DNA from: Limnospira fusiformis SAG 85.79
Lineage (GTDB): Bacteria > Cyanobacteriota > Cyanobacteriia > Cyanobacteriales > Microcoleaceae
DNA length: 64,000 nucleotides
Direction: 5' to 3'
Assembly (NCBI RefSeq): GCF_012516315.1
Contig: NZ_CP051185.1
Location: forward strand, 5,771,363-5,835,362
Below, piece by piece: positions 35,949-47,313 of the stretch. Within the stretch, counting starts at the first letter, position 1. The number at the start of each line of letters is the position of its first letter. The notes below the pieces were generated by a model. It searched no databases. It had not been told where the DNA came from and saw only the letters and a list, made by a program, of their open reading frames with translations. A program made the position numbers and the translations under genes.

Positions 35949-38900
35949 CATTGTAACTTTTCTCTTCAACCTTCAACCGCTGTATCGGCGAATTTATTTT
36001 GCCAAGTTTGAAATCTAGTTTTTGCCACGTTGATCCGTAGATTAATCCGTGATTAAATGACTGATTATCGATGAGTTTATTCCCCTCTCCGGAATCAAAT
36101 TTCCAATACCCAACTAAACCCTTTTCATTTCCTTGAATCTCCCGATTCATTTGAGCAATAATTTCATGATGGCTTAAAGCTTTACACCATATCCGTAGGT
36201 CGCACATCTGAGCATTGATAAACTGTTGACGTTGCACGTTAGTCATTAATAATAGAGGAGCTTCTGTATCGGTTGCTTCTCTACCTGTGATGATGGCAGT
36301 CTCCCCAATCAATACTCCATTAATGTAGATTTTTAATGACTCGCCTATTTTACGGACACAGGCTACATGTGTCCAAGTCTTCAATTTGAGGACATTTTTG
36401 GGATTAAATTCTAACACCACAAGTTCATTGTCGAAACTGTAATAAAACTGACCTTTGTTAGCATTTTTGAGTCGGAGGCAGAACTCATTTCTGAAATCAT
36501 CTAACTGCTTCGAGATTATGTGAGTCCATGTTTTTGGCCATCCCGCTAAATTTACCCAAAATTCAATCGTTAGATCGCCCGTCAATTTCAAACCTTTTTG
36601 ATGTGGAATTTCAACATACGATCGATTATTAGCCCCAAACTTCAAAGCATATTTTTTAGTGGTCGTTACTAAATTAGGGTGTTCGGTAATATCAAAATAT
36701 CGGTTTCTAACTTCTCTATGAACGCAGGTAATATTTGACCCAGTTTCAAATAATATATATGAAAGCCAAAGCTGATCTCGATAAGCGTTAAACGTTTTCA
36801 TATAGTTCCACCACATATCTCCTATGATCCTAGATTTTTCCGTATTTTTTCTCAAAACAAAATTGGTTTCTTGAAGACCAAAATGTTTTGGAAAACCTTG
36901 ACTTTCAAGCTGGTGCCGAACCCTATCGAGAATGGCTTGTCCAGTTTTAACTACCACTCTTGGTTGCTGCAACTCTTCATAAATACAGTCCCTCTTATAA
37001 TGTTTTGTGGTAATAAAATCATCATCAGGTAGATTTTTGAGATATTCATTAAGATCTCTTTTGACGACAAAATTGCTATCAACCCAAAGTGTTACATCGT
37101 AATTGGGCAAATATAGATGTGGTCGAGCTTTGATATCTCTTGCACAGGCAACTTTCGAGTAATATTTAATTTCGTCAAAATTCACATAAATATGTTTCCA
37201 TCCGGGACAATCAAAATTTGGGTCGTCTGAAAAGTAATAAGCATCCCAATCTTTCGCCAGGCCAGGATCGAGAGGAATCGGGCGATCATAGCCACCAATA
37301 TTGGCTGTATAGATAGCTTTCCTTTTATCTTGTGCATGGGTGTAAAAAGAGGGGATTTCTCCCAAACTTTTGAATAATCTAATATACTCATCTACTACTG
37401 AATTTATCGATGTTTTTTCCTTGATGGACTTCATGATATTGACCGCATAATTCCACTCATATTTTTGGAAAGTTCTTTTAATTTTGTCAATGGTTTTTAA
37501 AATTGATTGCAGATCAAGATTTTCAATGTAATAAGGATAATCGGAGCCGAGCAACTCCACTTCATTTGTTTTGGATGATATAACAGGAGCATGAAAAACA
37601 CTGGCTGTTGATATTTTAGTTAAAGCTGGAAATTCTTGTTGTTCTTCGATAGGTCTGACAATATATTGAACGTTATAGTTACTCATTTTACTTTTCAAGG
37701 CATCATCAAAATTGGTTGAAGTAACTTCATGAAAATCCACTCCAGGAATTTTACCATAAAGAAATCCCTTCGGCTCAACACCAAAATAGCCGATTTTGAC
37801 TGAATCCAAATTATGATCTTTTTTGAATTTGTCTAACGTGATATCCCAATGATGATAAATTGTTTGGCACTTTTCTGGATGCTTAAATAATTTTTTATAA
37901 AATTCCATCGAATTTTTTGTTGCAAAAATGCCAAATTCTACGTCCTTAAAAATATGTTTTTGGGGATTTATATATTTTGAGTGACAATCTACCATGTCAA
38001 GATAGACTTTATTGTTATTTTTGATGATGGGAATCAGCAAATCATAGTTTCTGATTTTTAGGAAAAGCATATGTTTGTTGTGGAGATGGACTGCTTTTGA
38101 GTAAGGAACAATTTGTATATTCAAATATTGTTTCAATCGTTCATATATTTGCCATCCCCTCAATCTGGTAGTTCCCCAATCATGAAATTTGTCCATATAG
38201 ACCATATAATATGGACTGTTATCAATGGAGTTTTGGTAATCTTTATATTCGTGCTTAGTCCATTTTACAAATGGATTTTTTCGCATCTGTTTGCCAATTG
38301 TTATGGAGTTAGGCTTAACGTCTAATAAGTGCAAACAATACATAAAGCTAAACTGATCTCTTTCGGCACCGGATACATATTCACTCCACCACAATTCGTT
38401 AAGTTCTTGAATTTGTGAATTATTTCTTCTGAAAATAAATCCATTTTCAAACAGACCATTTTGGCGGGGATAATTAATCGATTGATACTTGGCTCTCACT
38501 TTTGAGCAAGTGGCTGAATCTATATTTCTAATATCAGATTTCTCACAAAAGTCAATTTCATCATAAACACAGTTTCTCTCACTGTGTTTGTAAAGTGCAA
38601 TATCACTGTCTCCCATGCACTGTTTGACCATGTTATATATGTCCGGCTCTTTGATGGTAAAAGTCGAATCAAGATAGACACTAATATCGTGATCTGGAAG
38701 GTACTTATGAGGTAATATTTTGGCTAATCTTGAGGCTCGTCTCGGATTTTCAGCCAATTCGTTAATGTAAACAACCTTCCAATTGCTTGATTCAATTTCT
38801 TTTCTATCAGTAAAGAGAATATACTCAACCCTGGGATCAACCGCCAGCGGTTCCTTAACTGACTCATAATTGCCGAAGTTACAAGTATAAACAATAATCT

Positions 38901-40560
38901 TTTTATCTTTAATAGTGCTTCCGATCTGTCCTCGCTCCGACACGACAGACGAAACGGAGGACAACCCATTCAACAACTGATTCAATTTTTCCGATAATTG
39001 CTCCTGGCCGCTCGATCGCACCATAACTGAGTCCATAACCGCAGCCAACCGAGGCCCATTCACCCCAAACCCAAACTCCGTGGCAAATAACTCCCGACCG
39101 CGAACCCTGAGCCGATCGCATTCCGCCTCATCTGATAATACCCTATCCAAAACCGCAGGCAAATCCCCCTCAGCCACCGGAACCACAGCCCCCGACTCAA
39201 TCACATCAGCCACCGCGGCCGTTTCCGACAACAGCACCACCAACCCCATTCCCAAAGCATCGGACAACTTCGCCGGAATTTGGAACTGCGACACCCGAAA
39301 GTCCGCATCCTGCAACAGGACACAAATATCACCCACCGCCACCACATCCGGGATAGACTCAAAGGGCTGATTCCCCACAAACACATAATCCACCCCAGGG
39401 ATACCCTGCAACTCCTCTTTTAACTTCCCATCCTCGAAATCCCCAATAATCGCAAATACCACATCCTTGCGCCCCAAACTCCCCAAAGCACGAGCCGTCG
39501 TCACCAAACCCTTATGCTTCCTTGGCGTACCAAAAAACAGCACCACCTTTTTATCCTGAGCAATACCAAAGCGTTCCCGACTGCGGCGCTTCAGGTCAGC
39601 CGAAGGCACAAACCTCGCCTCATCTCGCCCATGACGAATCACAACCCCGCCATAACGCTCCTGCAAAGCCGGATTCGAGACCGTCACCCCATCAAACTCC
39701 CGCACCAAACCCACTGCGATTCGAGTCCACTCCGTACCCGTCAGCTCTTTCAGATCGGGCAATCTACCCTGCTTTTTCAGATAATCATCCAACTCAATGG
39801 AACTTTCTGCACCCACAAAAGCCATTTCTTCATCATCAATATCCACAATCACCCGCGAATTCCAAAGGCTTTTGTAGAGCAAGCCAAACAGAATATTCGG
39901 CAACCGAGGTTTGGATAAATGAACAATATCATAAGGATGAGATCTCACCAGTTTAATAGCTTCGTCGATGAACTGACTCTCATCCTTGACAAAAAAATGA
40001 TGGCACGGAATTTTAGTCTGACGGATCGGCTCCCAAACTTCTCGACCCCACTGAGGAAAAATGCTCCCAATAATCTCAACATCTGCAAAGGTCTGATAGA
40101 GTTGAGCCAAGGTATAAACTCGACCCGCAGCATTGTGGGATAACTCCCAACCGCAGACTCCCACCCGAGGACGCTTACCCTGCCACTCAGTTGGATTAAC
40201 TGCTGTTGAAATATTCTCTTTTATGCCATACCCATTTTGCGAAAAATCAGCTAACTTAGGATCAATTCCAACCGCCTGTTCTTCAGCTTTTTCGGCTTCT
40301 TCAACCCGTCCCACCTGCCGCAAAACCCGGCTTAAATTCACATAAGACCACGCCGCCTCTGGCTTCAATTCTACCGCGCGCCGATAAGCAGCGATCGCCT
40401 CATCAAAACGTCCTAACTTCTCCAGCGCCTCCCCCAAATTTTGGTAAACCAAGTAAAAGTCCCGGTTTTGACCGATCGCTTTTTGATAAGCAGCGATCGC
40501 CTCCTCCAGTTGGCCATTACGGAGAAACTCATTACCTCGGCTAAAATCGCTTGCTGACAT
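35941..40560 (-). CDS. TPR - GT4 - DUF616 - GT-like - DUF616 - LamG fusion
   Basis: About 1539 residues from the ATG at 40560, chosen because MSASDFSRGNEFLRNG begins the TPR block; an in-frame start at 40683 adds 41 residues of unlikely sequence. Order: TPR (1-110); a GT4 domain (130-530) starting VGVCGWELSHNAAGRVY, close to the one in the 2204-residue protein; a DUF616 glycosyltransferase-like domain (550-760, VYTCNFGNYESVKEPL, YLDSTFTI); a central glycosyltransferase-like region (780-1060, RLRGWQIYERLKQ); a second DUF616 domain (1080-1290, YTANIGGYDRPIPLDPG, LWVDSNFVV); and a LamG domain (1303-1517, LTIEFWVNLAGWPKTWTHII). The base composition changes sharply near 38950, at the GT4/DUF616 junction, a sign of mosaic origin. 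Confidence 0.78.
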   Translation of the reverse strand: MSASDFSRGNEFLRNGQLEEAIAAYQKAIGQNRDFYLVYQNLGEALEKLGRFDEAIAAYRRAVELKPEAAWSYVNLSRVLRQVGRVEEAEKAEEQAVGIDPKLADFSQNGYGIKENISTAVNPTEWQGKRPRVGVCGWELSHNAAGRVYTLAQLYQTFADVEIIGSIFPQWGREVWEPIRQTKIPCHHFFVKDESQFIDEAIKLVRSHPYDIVHLSKPRLPNILFGLLYKSLWNSRVIVDIDDEEMAFVGAESSIELDDYLKKQGRLPDLKELTGTEWTRIAVGLVREFDGVTVSNPALQERYGGVVIRHGRDEARFVPSADLKRRSRERFGIAQDKKVVLFFGTPRKHKGLVTTARALGSLGRKDVVFAIIGDFEDGKLKEELQGIPGVDYVFVGNQPFESIPDVVAVGDICVLLQDADFRVSQFQIPAKLSDALGMGLVVLLSETAAVADVIESGAVVPVAEGDLPAVLDRVLSDEAECDRLRVRGRELFATEFGFGVNGPRLAAVMDSVMVRSSGQEQLSEKLNQLLNGLSSVSSVVSERGQIGSTIKDKKIIVYTCNFGNYESVKEPLAVDPRVEYILFTDRKEIESSNWKVVYINELAENPRRASRLAKILPHKYLPDHDISVYLDSTFTIKEPDIYNMVKQCMGDSDIALYKHSERNCVYDEIDFCEKSDIRNIDSATCSKVRAKYQSINYPRQNGLFENGFIFRRNNSQIQELNELWWSEYVSGAERDQFSFMYCLHLLDVKPNSITIGKQMRKNPFVKWTKHEYKDYQNSIDNSPYYMVYMDKFHDWGTTRLRGWQIYERLKQYLNIQIVPYSKAVHLHNKHMLFLKIRNYDLLIPIIKNNNKVYLDMVDCHSKYINPQKHIFKDVEFGIFATKNSMEFYKKLFKHPEKCQTIYHHWDITLDKFKKDHNLDSVKIGYFGVEPKGFLYGKIPGVDFHEVTSTNFDDALKSKMSNYNVQYIVRPIEEQQEFPALTKISTASVFHAPVISSKTNEVELLGSDYPYYIENLDLQSILKTIDKIKRTFQKYEWNYAVNIMKSIKEKTSINSVVDEYIRLFKSLGEIPSFYTHAQDKRKAIYTANIGGYDRPIPLDPGLAKDWDAYYFSDDPNFDCPGWKHIYVNFDEIKYYSKVACARDIKARPHLYLPNYDVTLWVDSNFVVKRDLNEYLKNLPDDDFITTKHYKRDCIYEELQQPRVVVKTGQAILDRVRHQLESQGFPKHFGLQETNFVLRKNTEKSRIIGDMWWNYMKTFNAYRDQLWLSYILFETGSNITCVHREVRNRYFDITEHPNLVTTTKKYALKFGANNRSYVEIPHQKGLKLTGDLTIEFWVNLAGWPKTWTHIISKQLDDFRNEFCLRLKNANKGQFYYSFDNELVVLEFNPKNVLKLKTWTHVACVRKIGESLKIYINGVLIGETAIITGREATDTEAPLLLMTNVQRQQFINAQMCDLRIWCKALSHHEIIAQMNREIQGNEKGLVGYWKFDSGEGNKLIDNQSFNHGLIYGSTWQKLDFKLGKINSPIQRLKVEEKSYNVS

Positions 40561-40786
40561 ATCAAATAGGTATAAGAGACAGGGAACAGGTTTTGACACA
40601 CTAGATTGTAATGTAGATCGGCGCACCTGAAAAGTTCCCGAACCGAAAAATTTTGTACACCCCCACCCCAAGTCACAAACCATATCCCTTGTGTAAGTCC
40701 CATAGCTGCTACCATTGAGCGTATAGATACCCCAGTCGCGTTTATTGAGAAAACAAGTTTGTCGATCGCTAAAAGGACTTAATTGA

Positions 40787-41530
40787 TTGAATATTTTGAT
40801 TGTTGGTGCTAGTGGTGGTATTGGCTATGGGTTTGTCGAGATCTTGTTACAAGACCCAGCAATTGACAGGGTTTATGGGACTTATCGGCGTTGGGAGTCC
40901 GCCCAAGACTTGTTAAACTTGGCCAGTCGGTATCCCCAGCGTCTCGTCTGTCTGTCCATGGATATTACCCAAGAATCTGATCTAGTCGTCGCTTTGGAAA
41001 CCATTAGCCATCAAACCAGAGAATTAGACCTCGTGGTTAATTGTATCGGGATATTGCATCGTGTAGGGTTGCAACCCGAGAAGAGTTTGCGACAAATTAA
41101 TAGCGATCGCCTCATCGAGTATTTCCAGGTTAATAGTATTGGCGCAGTATTGTTAGCCAAACATCTGTTACCCTTTTTCAGTAGCCCGCGCCGCCATGTT
41201 TTCGCCACAATTTCCGCCAAATTAGGCAGTATTGGCGATAATTATTTAGGTGGGTGGTATGGTTATCGCGCCTCCAAAGCCGCTTTAAATATGTTCATGC
41301 GAACCGTTGCGATCGAATATTCCCGCAAAAGTCCCCAAACCATTGTCGTCATGCTACACCCAGGGACCACAGACACACAGCTTTCCCAACCCTTTCAAAA
41401 AAATGTCGCACCCGAAAACCTATTTGCAGTTAATCGAACTGTACAACAACTCTTAGACGTGATTAACCGCCTAGAAATCAGTCATAGTGGTCAGTTTCTG
41501 TCCTGGGATGGGACAAATTTGCCCTGGTAG
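40787..41530 (+). CDS. Short-chain dehydrogenase/reductase (CsgA/C-factor-like)
   Basis: A 247-residue SDR-family oxidoreductase read from a TTG start at 40787, preceded by AAAAGGAC at a good ribosome-binding distance. The NAD(P)-binding glycine motif is VGASGGIGYG at residues 6-15, followed by NCIGILH (NNAG equivalent). The catalytic Ser lies in ATISAKLGS, and Tyr-x3-Lys in YGYRASKAALNMF. After the catalytic helix comes VMLHPGTTDTQLSQPF, as in C-factor-type SDRs. Substrate unknown. It has its own leader after the divergent polysaccharide gene, with no obvious operon partner. Confidence 0.9.
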   Translation: MNILIVGASGGIGYGFVEILLQDPAIDRVYGTYRRWESAQDLLNLASRYPQRLVCLSMDITQESDLVVALETISHQTRELDLVVNCIGILHRVGLQPEKSLRQINSDRLIEYFQVNSIGAVLLAKHLLPFFSSPRRHVFATISAKLGSIGDNYLGGWYGYRASKAALNMFMRTVAIEYSRKSPQTIVVMLHPGTTDTQLSQPFQKNVAPENLFAVNRTVQQLLDVINRLEISHSGQFLSWDGTNLPW

Positions 41531-41600
41531 TAACTGAAAAACCTATAACAACTATGTTAAACTCGCTTAATTCCGTAGTGAAGTATTCATTCTATAATGA

Positions 41601-42791
<1,191 letters not shown>

Positions 42792-42954
42792 CCAGTTATC
42801 TGGCCATTAATTCGGGTTTCAGGAAAGCGAAAGTTATTTTTGGTATTCGCTCAAACCCTTGACAGGTAAGGGTTTTGGGATTTTAAAAAAAAAGTTTTCC
42901 CAAACACTAGCTTTTTTTGAGATTTGTGATACAATTATAAATTGTTGAATAAAT

Positions 42955-43036
42955 GGGTCGGTGCCCGAGTGGTTAATGGGGGCGGACTGTAAATCCGCTG
43001 GCTACGCCTACGCTGGTTCAAATCCAGCCCGGCCCA
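42955..43036 (+). tRNA. trnY: tRNA-Tyr (GTA)
   Basis: A class II tRNA with acceptor stem GGGTCGG pairing with CCGGCCC, anticodon loop CTGTAAA with anticodon GTA, a long variable arm (CTGGCTACGCCTACG region), T arm GGTTCAAATCC and discriminator A at 43036. CCA is not encoded. It lies 3 bp from tRNA-Thr, so the two are probably co-transcribed. Confidence 0.95.
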
Positions 43037-43039
43037 CTT

Positions 43040-43111
43040 GCCCTTGTAGCTCAGTGGTAGAGCACACCCTTGGTAAGGGTGAGGTCACGAGTTCAATCCT
43101 CGTCAAGGGCT
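43040..43111 (+). tRNA. trnT: tRNA-Thr (GGT)
   Basis: A 72-nt class I tRNA with acceptor arms GCCCTTG and CAAGGGC, D arm AGCTCAGTGGTAGAGC, anticodon stem CACCC/GGGTG around loop TTGGTAA (anticodon GGT), and T arm GAGTTCAATCCTC. CCA is not encoded. The tRNA-Tyr/tRNA-Thr order is a common bacterial pair. Confidence 0.95.
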
Positions 43112-43241
43112 TATTATTGCTTAATATTTCCGTGGACGCAAGCCATACCTTGTCTATGCCATGGTAAAACTATGATACACTGGTCACGGGTGAATCTACA
43201 GAATTGGTATTGACAAGTATCCTGGGTTATAATTATAGTTA

Positions 43242-44375
43242 ATGAAAATACTGTTGATTGGGAATTACCTACCAGATGCTCAACAAAGTATGCAGCGCTT
43301 TTCGGCTGTCATGGAGAGCGAGTTAAAAAAAGCAGGTCATGACGTGCGCTTACTGCGTCCCGAAGCCAAGTTAGGACAGCTTAAACCTGGCGGTAGTGGT
43401 GTAGGAAAATGGTTAGGATATATCGATAAGTTTATCATGTTTCCCCCTACATTAAAAGAACACTTAGCCTGGGCTGATGTTGCTCATATTTGCGACCATT
43501 CCAATGGATTTTATACCCGCTACTTACAAAAAATCCCCCATATTGTTACCTGTAATGATTTACTAGCCGTCCGGTCAGCTTTAGGAGAAATCCCCGAAAA
43601 TCCCACCCGGTGGACAGGTCGGCAACTTCAACAAATCATTTTGAAAGGGTTAAATCAAGCTCAACGAGTAGCCTGTATTTCGGAAAAAACCAGAGAGGAT
43701 TTACTGAGGATTAGCGAACTAGAACCCCAGGCGGCAACTACTATTTATATGGGGTTAAATTACCCTTATCGCCCCATGTCAGAAACTGAATATAAACCCA
43801 GGCTGGCAAAATTAAAAGTTCCCGAAAATAGTTCTTTTATTCTCCATGTAGGTGGTAATCAATGGTATAAAAATAGGTCAGGAGTTGTCAAAATCTTTGC
43901 CCATCTTCAACAAAAACTGGCCAAGGGCGATATTTATTTAGTGATGGCGGGAGCCCCCTTTACTGAAGAATTACAACAACTGATCACAAACTATGAATTA
44001 GAACCATTAGTTATTCCCTGTGTTAATATCGATAATGAAGACCTCCGCGCTTTATACTCGGCGGCGATCGCTTTACTATTTCCATCCCTTCAAGAAGGGT
44101 TTGGCTGGCCGATTATTGAAGCCCAAGCCTGTGGCTGTCCGGTGTTTACATCCCATATACCTCCTATGACGGAAGTGGGGGGAGAGGTAGCGATTTATAT
44201 TGACCCTAAGAATCCCCAAGAATCAGCCACTAAAATTCTGGATTCCCTCAATATAATTAAGCCAGACCCCCAACCATTATTTGATAATGCCAAAAGATTT
44301 ACTACGGAGAAAATGATTAATGAATATATAGGTTTGTATGAACAAGCGATCGCCGCTTCCGGAAAACTTGGGTAA
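43242..44375 (+). CDS. GT4-family glycosyltransferase
   Basis: A 377-residue GT-B fold enzyme. The N-terminal half has LLIGNYLPDAQQSMQRFS and the acceptor region IPHIVTCNDLLAVRSA. The C-terminal donor domain begins at FILHVGGNQWYKNRSGV and contains the GT4 signature PSLQEGFGWPIIEAQACGCP (EGFGWPIIEA holds the conserved Glu pair), ending near residue 370. It heads a run of three plus-strand glycosyltransferase genes with short gaps (39 and about 57 bp), probably one operon for an extracellular glycan. Confidence 0.85.
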   Translation: MKILLIGNYLPDAQQSMQRFSAVMESELKKAGHDVRLLRPEAKLGQLKPGGSGVGKWLGYIDKFIMFPPTLKEHLAWADVAHICDHSNGFYTRYLQKIPHIVTCNDLLAVRSALGEIPENPTRWTGRQLQQIILKGLNQAQRVACISEKTREDLLRISELEPQAATTIYMGLNYPYRPMSETEYKPRLAKLKVPENSSFILHVGGNQWYKNRSGVVKIFAHLQQKLAKGDIYLVMAGAPFTEELQQLITNYELEPLVIPCVNIDNEDLRALYSAAIALLFPSLQEGFGWPIIEAQACGCPVFTSHIPPMTEVGGEVAIYIDPKNPQESATKILDSLNIIKPDPQPLFDNAKRFTTEKMINEYIGLYEQAIAASGKLG

Positions 44376-44414
44376 AACTAATGTGGAAAAATTCACCAAA
44401 TCACCTATAAAATT

Positions 44415-45599
44415 ATGGCAAAAGTTTTACATATTATTCCTTCAGTGAGTCCCATTAGAGGCGGGACTAGCGTTGCTGTGATCGAGATTGTTCAGGCGCT
44501 AAGAAATTGTCAGGTAGAGGCGGAAATTCTCACCACTAATGATAGCGGTCCGGGAGTGTTAGAGATTCCCTGTGGTGAGTTTATAGATTATCAGGATGTA
44601 CCAGTTTTATTTTTCCCGAGATGGTCTCCCTCCGTTCCAGCCTTGTCTGAATATGCGATTTCTCGGCAACTTATGCAGTGGCTAAATGCCTATATTAAGG
44701 GTTATGATTTAGTGCATATTCACTCCCTATTTTCCTATGTTTGTACATTTGGGGCGAGGAAGGCGCGACAGAAATCAATCCCCTATGTGATTAGTCCTCA
44801 CGGTCATTTTTCCCCCTGGGTGATTAATCAAAAGCGGCTGAAAAAAAATATCTATAATTTCCTGTTGGAAAATGCCAACTTAAAAAAAGCGTCTCTGATT
44901 CATTGTACCACTAGGTTAGAACAAAAATATGTGGGTGATTTTGGTATTGATGCACCCACGGTTAATATACCTTTAGGAATTCATTTCCCGACGGCTTATC
45001 CTAACGCTAAAATAGCCCTGCGTGACAAATATAATATTTCGGTTGGTATCGAAACCCCGATTATTTTGTTTCTGTCCAGGATTCACCCCAAAAAACAACT
45101 TGATTTTTTGCTGAAAGTTTTGGCTAATATCCAGGGAGAAAATAACTTTCATTTGGTGATTGGAGGGAGTGGAGAACCTGCTTATTGTCAATATATTGAG
45201 GGAATAATCAGCAGCCTGGGATTAGGGGAAAAAGTGACATTTACAGGTTTTGTTAGCGGTGAGGATAAACAACTTTTACTCTATGGCTGTGATTTCTTAG
45301 CATTACCATCTTTGGGGGAAAACTTTGGTATTGCGGTGGCTGAAGCTATGGCGGCTGGATTACCTGTAGTGATTACCCCGGAAGTTGAGATCGCGGTAGA
45401 TGTAATTGAAGAAAATGCTGGTTTGGTTGTACCGGGAACCCTAGACCAGTGGGAAAGTGCTTTAAAGCAGTTAATTAATACACCGGATATCAGGCGAGAA
45501 ATGGGTAATAATGGACAAAACTTATCTCGACAGCGCTATAATTGGAATGTGATTGGTCCTCAGTTTGTGGAGGCTTACAATTCGATTTGTCAGCCCTAA
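44415..45599 (+). CDS. GT4-family glycosyltransferase
   Basis: A 394-residue retaining glycosyltransferase. The N-terminus shows HIIPSVSPIRGGTSVAVIEI, typical of GT4 acceptor domains, with VHIHSLFSYV and ISPHGHFSPWVI. The donor half has ILFLSRIHPKKQLDFLL, FTGFVSGEDKQLLLYGCD and the PSLGENFGIAVAEAMAAGLP signature with both conserved acidic residues. It follows the previous glycosyltransferase by 39 bp and precedes a GT2 gene. Acceptor and donor sugars cannot be read from the sequence. Confidence 0.87.
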   Translation: MAKVLHIIPSVSPIRGGTSVAVIEIVQALRNCQVEAEILTTNDSGPGVLEIPCGEFIDYQDVPVLFFPRWSPSVPALSEYAISRQLMQWLNAYIKGYDLVHIHSLFSYVCTFGARKARQKSIPYVISPHGHFSPWVINQKRLKKNIYNFLLENANLKKASLIHCTTRLEQKYVGDFGIDAPTVNIPLGIHFPTAYPNAKIALRDKYNISVGIETPIILFLSRIHPKKQLDFLLKVLANIQGENNFHLVIGGSGEPAYCQYIEGIISSLGLGEKVTFTGFVSGEDKQLLLYGCDFLALPSLGENFGIAVAEAMAAGLPVVITPEVEIAVDVIEENAGLVVPGTLDQWESALKQLINTPDIRREMGNNGQNLSRQRYNWNVIGPQFVEAYNSICQP

Positions 45600-45656
45600 A
45601 ATCGGGAAGGCGATCGCTTTATACTTAATCAGTAACTATTGGATGTTATCAAAACT

Positions 45657-46649
45657 ATGAATCTTCCTAAAGTCTCTGTAATTATTCCCACCTATGGACG
45701 CGAAGAATTATTGCGGAATAGTTTATCTGATGTGATGAATAATGATTACCCCGATTTAGAAATTTTGGTGGTTGACCAAACGAAAAACCATGAACCGGAA
45801 ACTCAAGAGTATTTAGAAAAGTTTTCCAAATCCGGTAAAATTTCCTGGTTTAAACTGGACTGGGCTAGTTTACCGGGGGCGAGAAATTATGGGGTGCGAC
45901 GCGCTACGGGAGATATTGTAATCTTTATTGATGATGATGTTACACTTGAGACGAGTTTCGTCATGTATCATGTTCGCAACTATCTTGATCATCCTGAAAT
46001 TGGCGCGGTAGCGGGTCGGGTATTAACCCCAGAACATTTACAGGGAACCCACAAACAACCGACTTTTGATTATCTACCACCAGAGGCGAGTGATCCGGGT
46101 ATTGCTTGGTATTATTTGGATGTGGTTAATACTATTAAACCTCAAAAAATTATTAGTGGTCGGGGGTGTAATATGTCTTTTAGGCGATCGCTTTTTACTG
46201 ACCATGGAATTTGGTTTGATGAACGATTTAGGGGTAGCGCGGTTCGTGAGGAGTCGGATTTTTTCTTGGATATCCGAAAAACTGATTATCAGATTTGGTA
46301 TGACCCAGAAGCTGTTTTAGTGCATATTGGGGAACCCACCGGAGGCTGTCATGATATTAGTACCCGGTCTTTAGAGTACCAAATTACCCATTATCATAAT
46401 CATTTTTTGATGGCATTTAAGCATTTAACCTGGAAACAATCCCTGCATTTATATATCCGTTTATTTGACTGTCATGTTCTCGGACATCCCCCTTGTAACA
46501 AAAGTGGCGGGTTTACTAAGATTATAGCGAGGGGGATTTTCTATTTCTGGGGATTTTTTCGTGCCATTTGGACTCAAATACAAGGACTGTGGAATGATGG
46601 ACAGATTTACACGCGCCAAGACCCCCAAGCTATGTCTGGGGTTAATTAA
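45657..46649 (+). CDS. GT2-family glycosyltransferase
   Basis: From the ATG at 45657 the product is 330 residues; a TTG six codons upstream is possible. It has the GT-A pattern: VSVIIPTYGREELLRN, LEILVVDQT, GARNYGVRRATGD, the metal-binding DXD-like IFIDDDVTLE, and the acceptor-side GRGCNMSFRR with REESDFFLDI. A C-terminal hydrophobic/aromatic stretch (IARGIFYFWGFFRAIW) may anchor it to the membrane. It ends the three-gene glycosyltransferase run and converges with trmB, whose stop lies 7 bp away. Confidence 0.87.
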   Translation: MNLPKVSVIIPTYGREELLRNSLSDVMNNDYPDLEILVVDQTKNHEPETQEYLEKFSKSGKISWFKLDWASLPGARNYGVRRATGDIVIFIDDDVTLETSFVMYHVRNYLDHPEIGAVAGRVLTPEHLQGTHKQPTFDYLPPEASDPGIAWYYLDVVNTIKPQKIISGRGCNMSFRRSLFTDHGIWFDERFRGSAVREESDFFLDIRKTDYQIWYDPEAVLVHIGEPTGGCHDISTRSLEYQITHYHNHFLMAFKHLTWKQSLHLYIRLFDCHVLGHPPCNKSGGFTKIIARGIFYFWGFFRAIWTQIQGLWNDGQIYTRQDPQAMSGVN

Positions 46650-46655
46650 GAGTGA

Positions 46656-47288
46656 TTAATTGGCTTGAAATTCAGTCCTATAAACGGGTTCACCACGGTT
46701 AAGGGTAGCGATTTCGCGCTCGGAAGCGACGGGTAGGGGGTTCTCTGTTAACCAATGTTCTGAGAGGAGATGAAAGCGGGGATTTTCCTTAAAGCGATCG
46801 CGCATTTCGAGCGCCACAGTTTCCACGTCCGAGGCTAACAATACCCAACCACCGGACACCATAAACTTGGCTAAATCTTCCACCAGTTGCGGTTGTACTA
46901 CTCGCCGCCGTTGATGCTTGCTTTTAAACCAAGGGTCAGGAAATAAAATACTAACTGTTTTGATAGTTTCCGGGGGCAAAGATGCTAAAATTGAGGATAG
47001 GGAATAGTTAGCATTACCGAAAATATAGTGTAAATTAGTTAGCTGTTTTTGGTCACGCCAATGGTTGGCTTCTTCCACTAAAGGCTGACGTATTTCTATC
47101 CCCAAAAAATTCTGATATTCTTGGATTTGAGCCAGTTTCCATAAAAACCTACCCCTTCCGCATCCGATATCAATATGGAGAGGTTTGTTAATATCAGTAT
47201 ATATCTCCGACCAATTCGGGGTTTTAACAGAGAATTGAAATTTCCGCGCTAAAGGGTTAACGTGCTGACGAACCCGAACTCTTGCCAA
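46656..47288 (-). CDS. trmB: tRNA (guanine-N7-)-methyltransferase TrmB
   Basis: A 210-residue enzyme that methylates N7 of G46 in tRNA using SAM. It shows motif [16 protein letters not shown], the [13 protein letters not shown] motif, and the TrmB hallmark [17 protein letters not shown], in which the Asp and basic cluster take part in catalysis and RNA binding, followed by [10 protein letters not shown]. Length and domain layout are normal. It begins 26 bp after the stop of csaB on the same strand, so the two may be co-transcribed. Confidence 0.95.
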   Translation of the reverse strand: MARVRVRQHVNPLARKFQFSVKTPNWSEIYTDINKPLHIDIGCGRGRFLWKLAQIQEYQNFLGIEIRQPLVEEANHWRDQKQLTNLHYIFGNANYSLSSILASLPPETIKTVSILFPDPWFKSKHQRRRVVQPQLVEDLAKFMVSGGWVLLASDVETVALEMRDRFKENPRFHLLSEHWLTENPLPVASEREIATLNRGEPVYRTEFQAN

Positions 47289-47313
47289 TGTTTACACCTC
47301 CAATTAAAAGCCA

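Noticed and set aside
43210..43233. Promoter TTGACA/TATAAT before the first GT4 gene
   Set aside because: The two boxes are only 12 bp apart and end 8 bp before the ATG, which is not workable for a normal sigma70 promoter.
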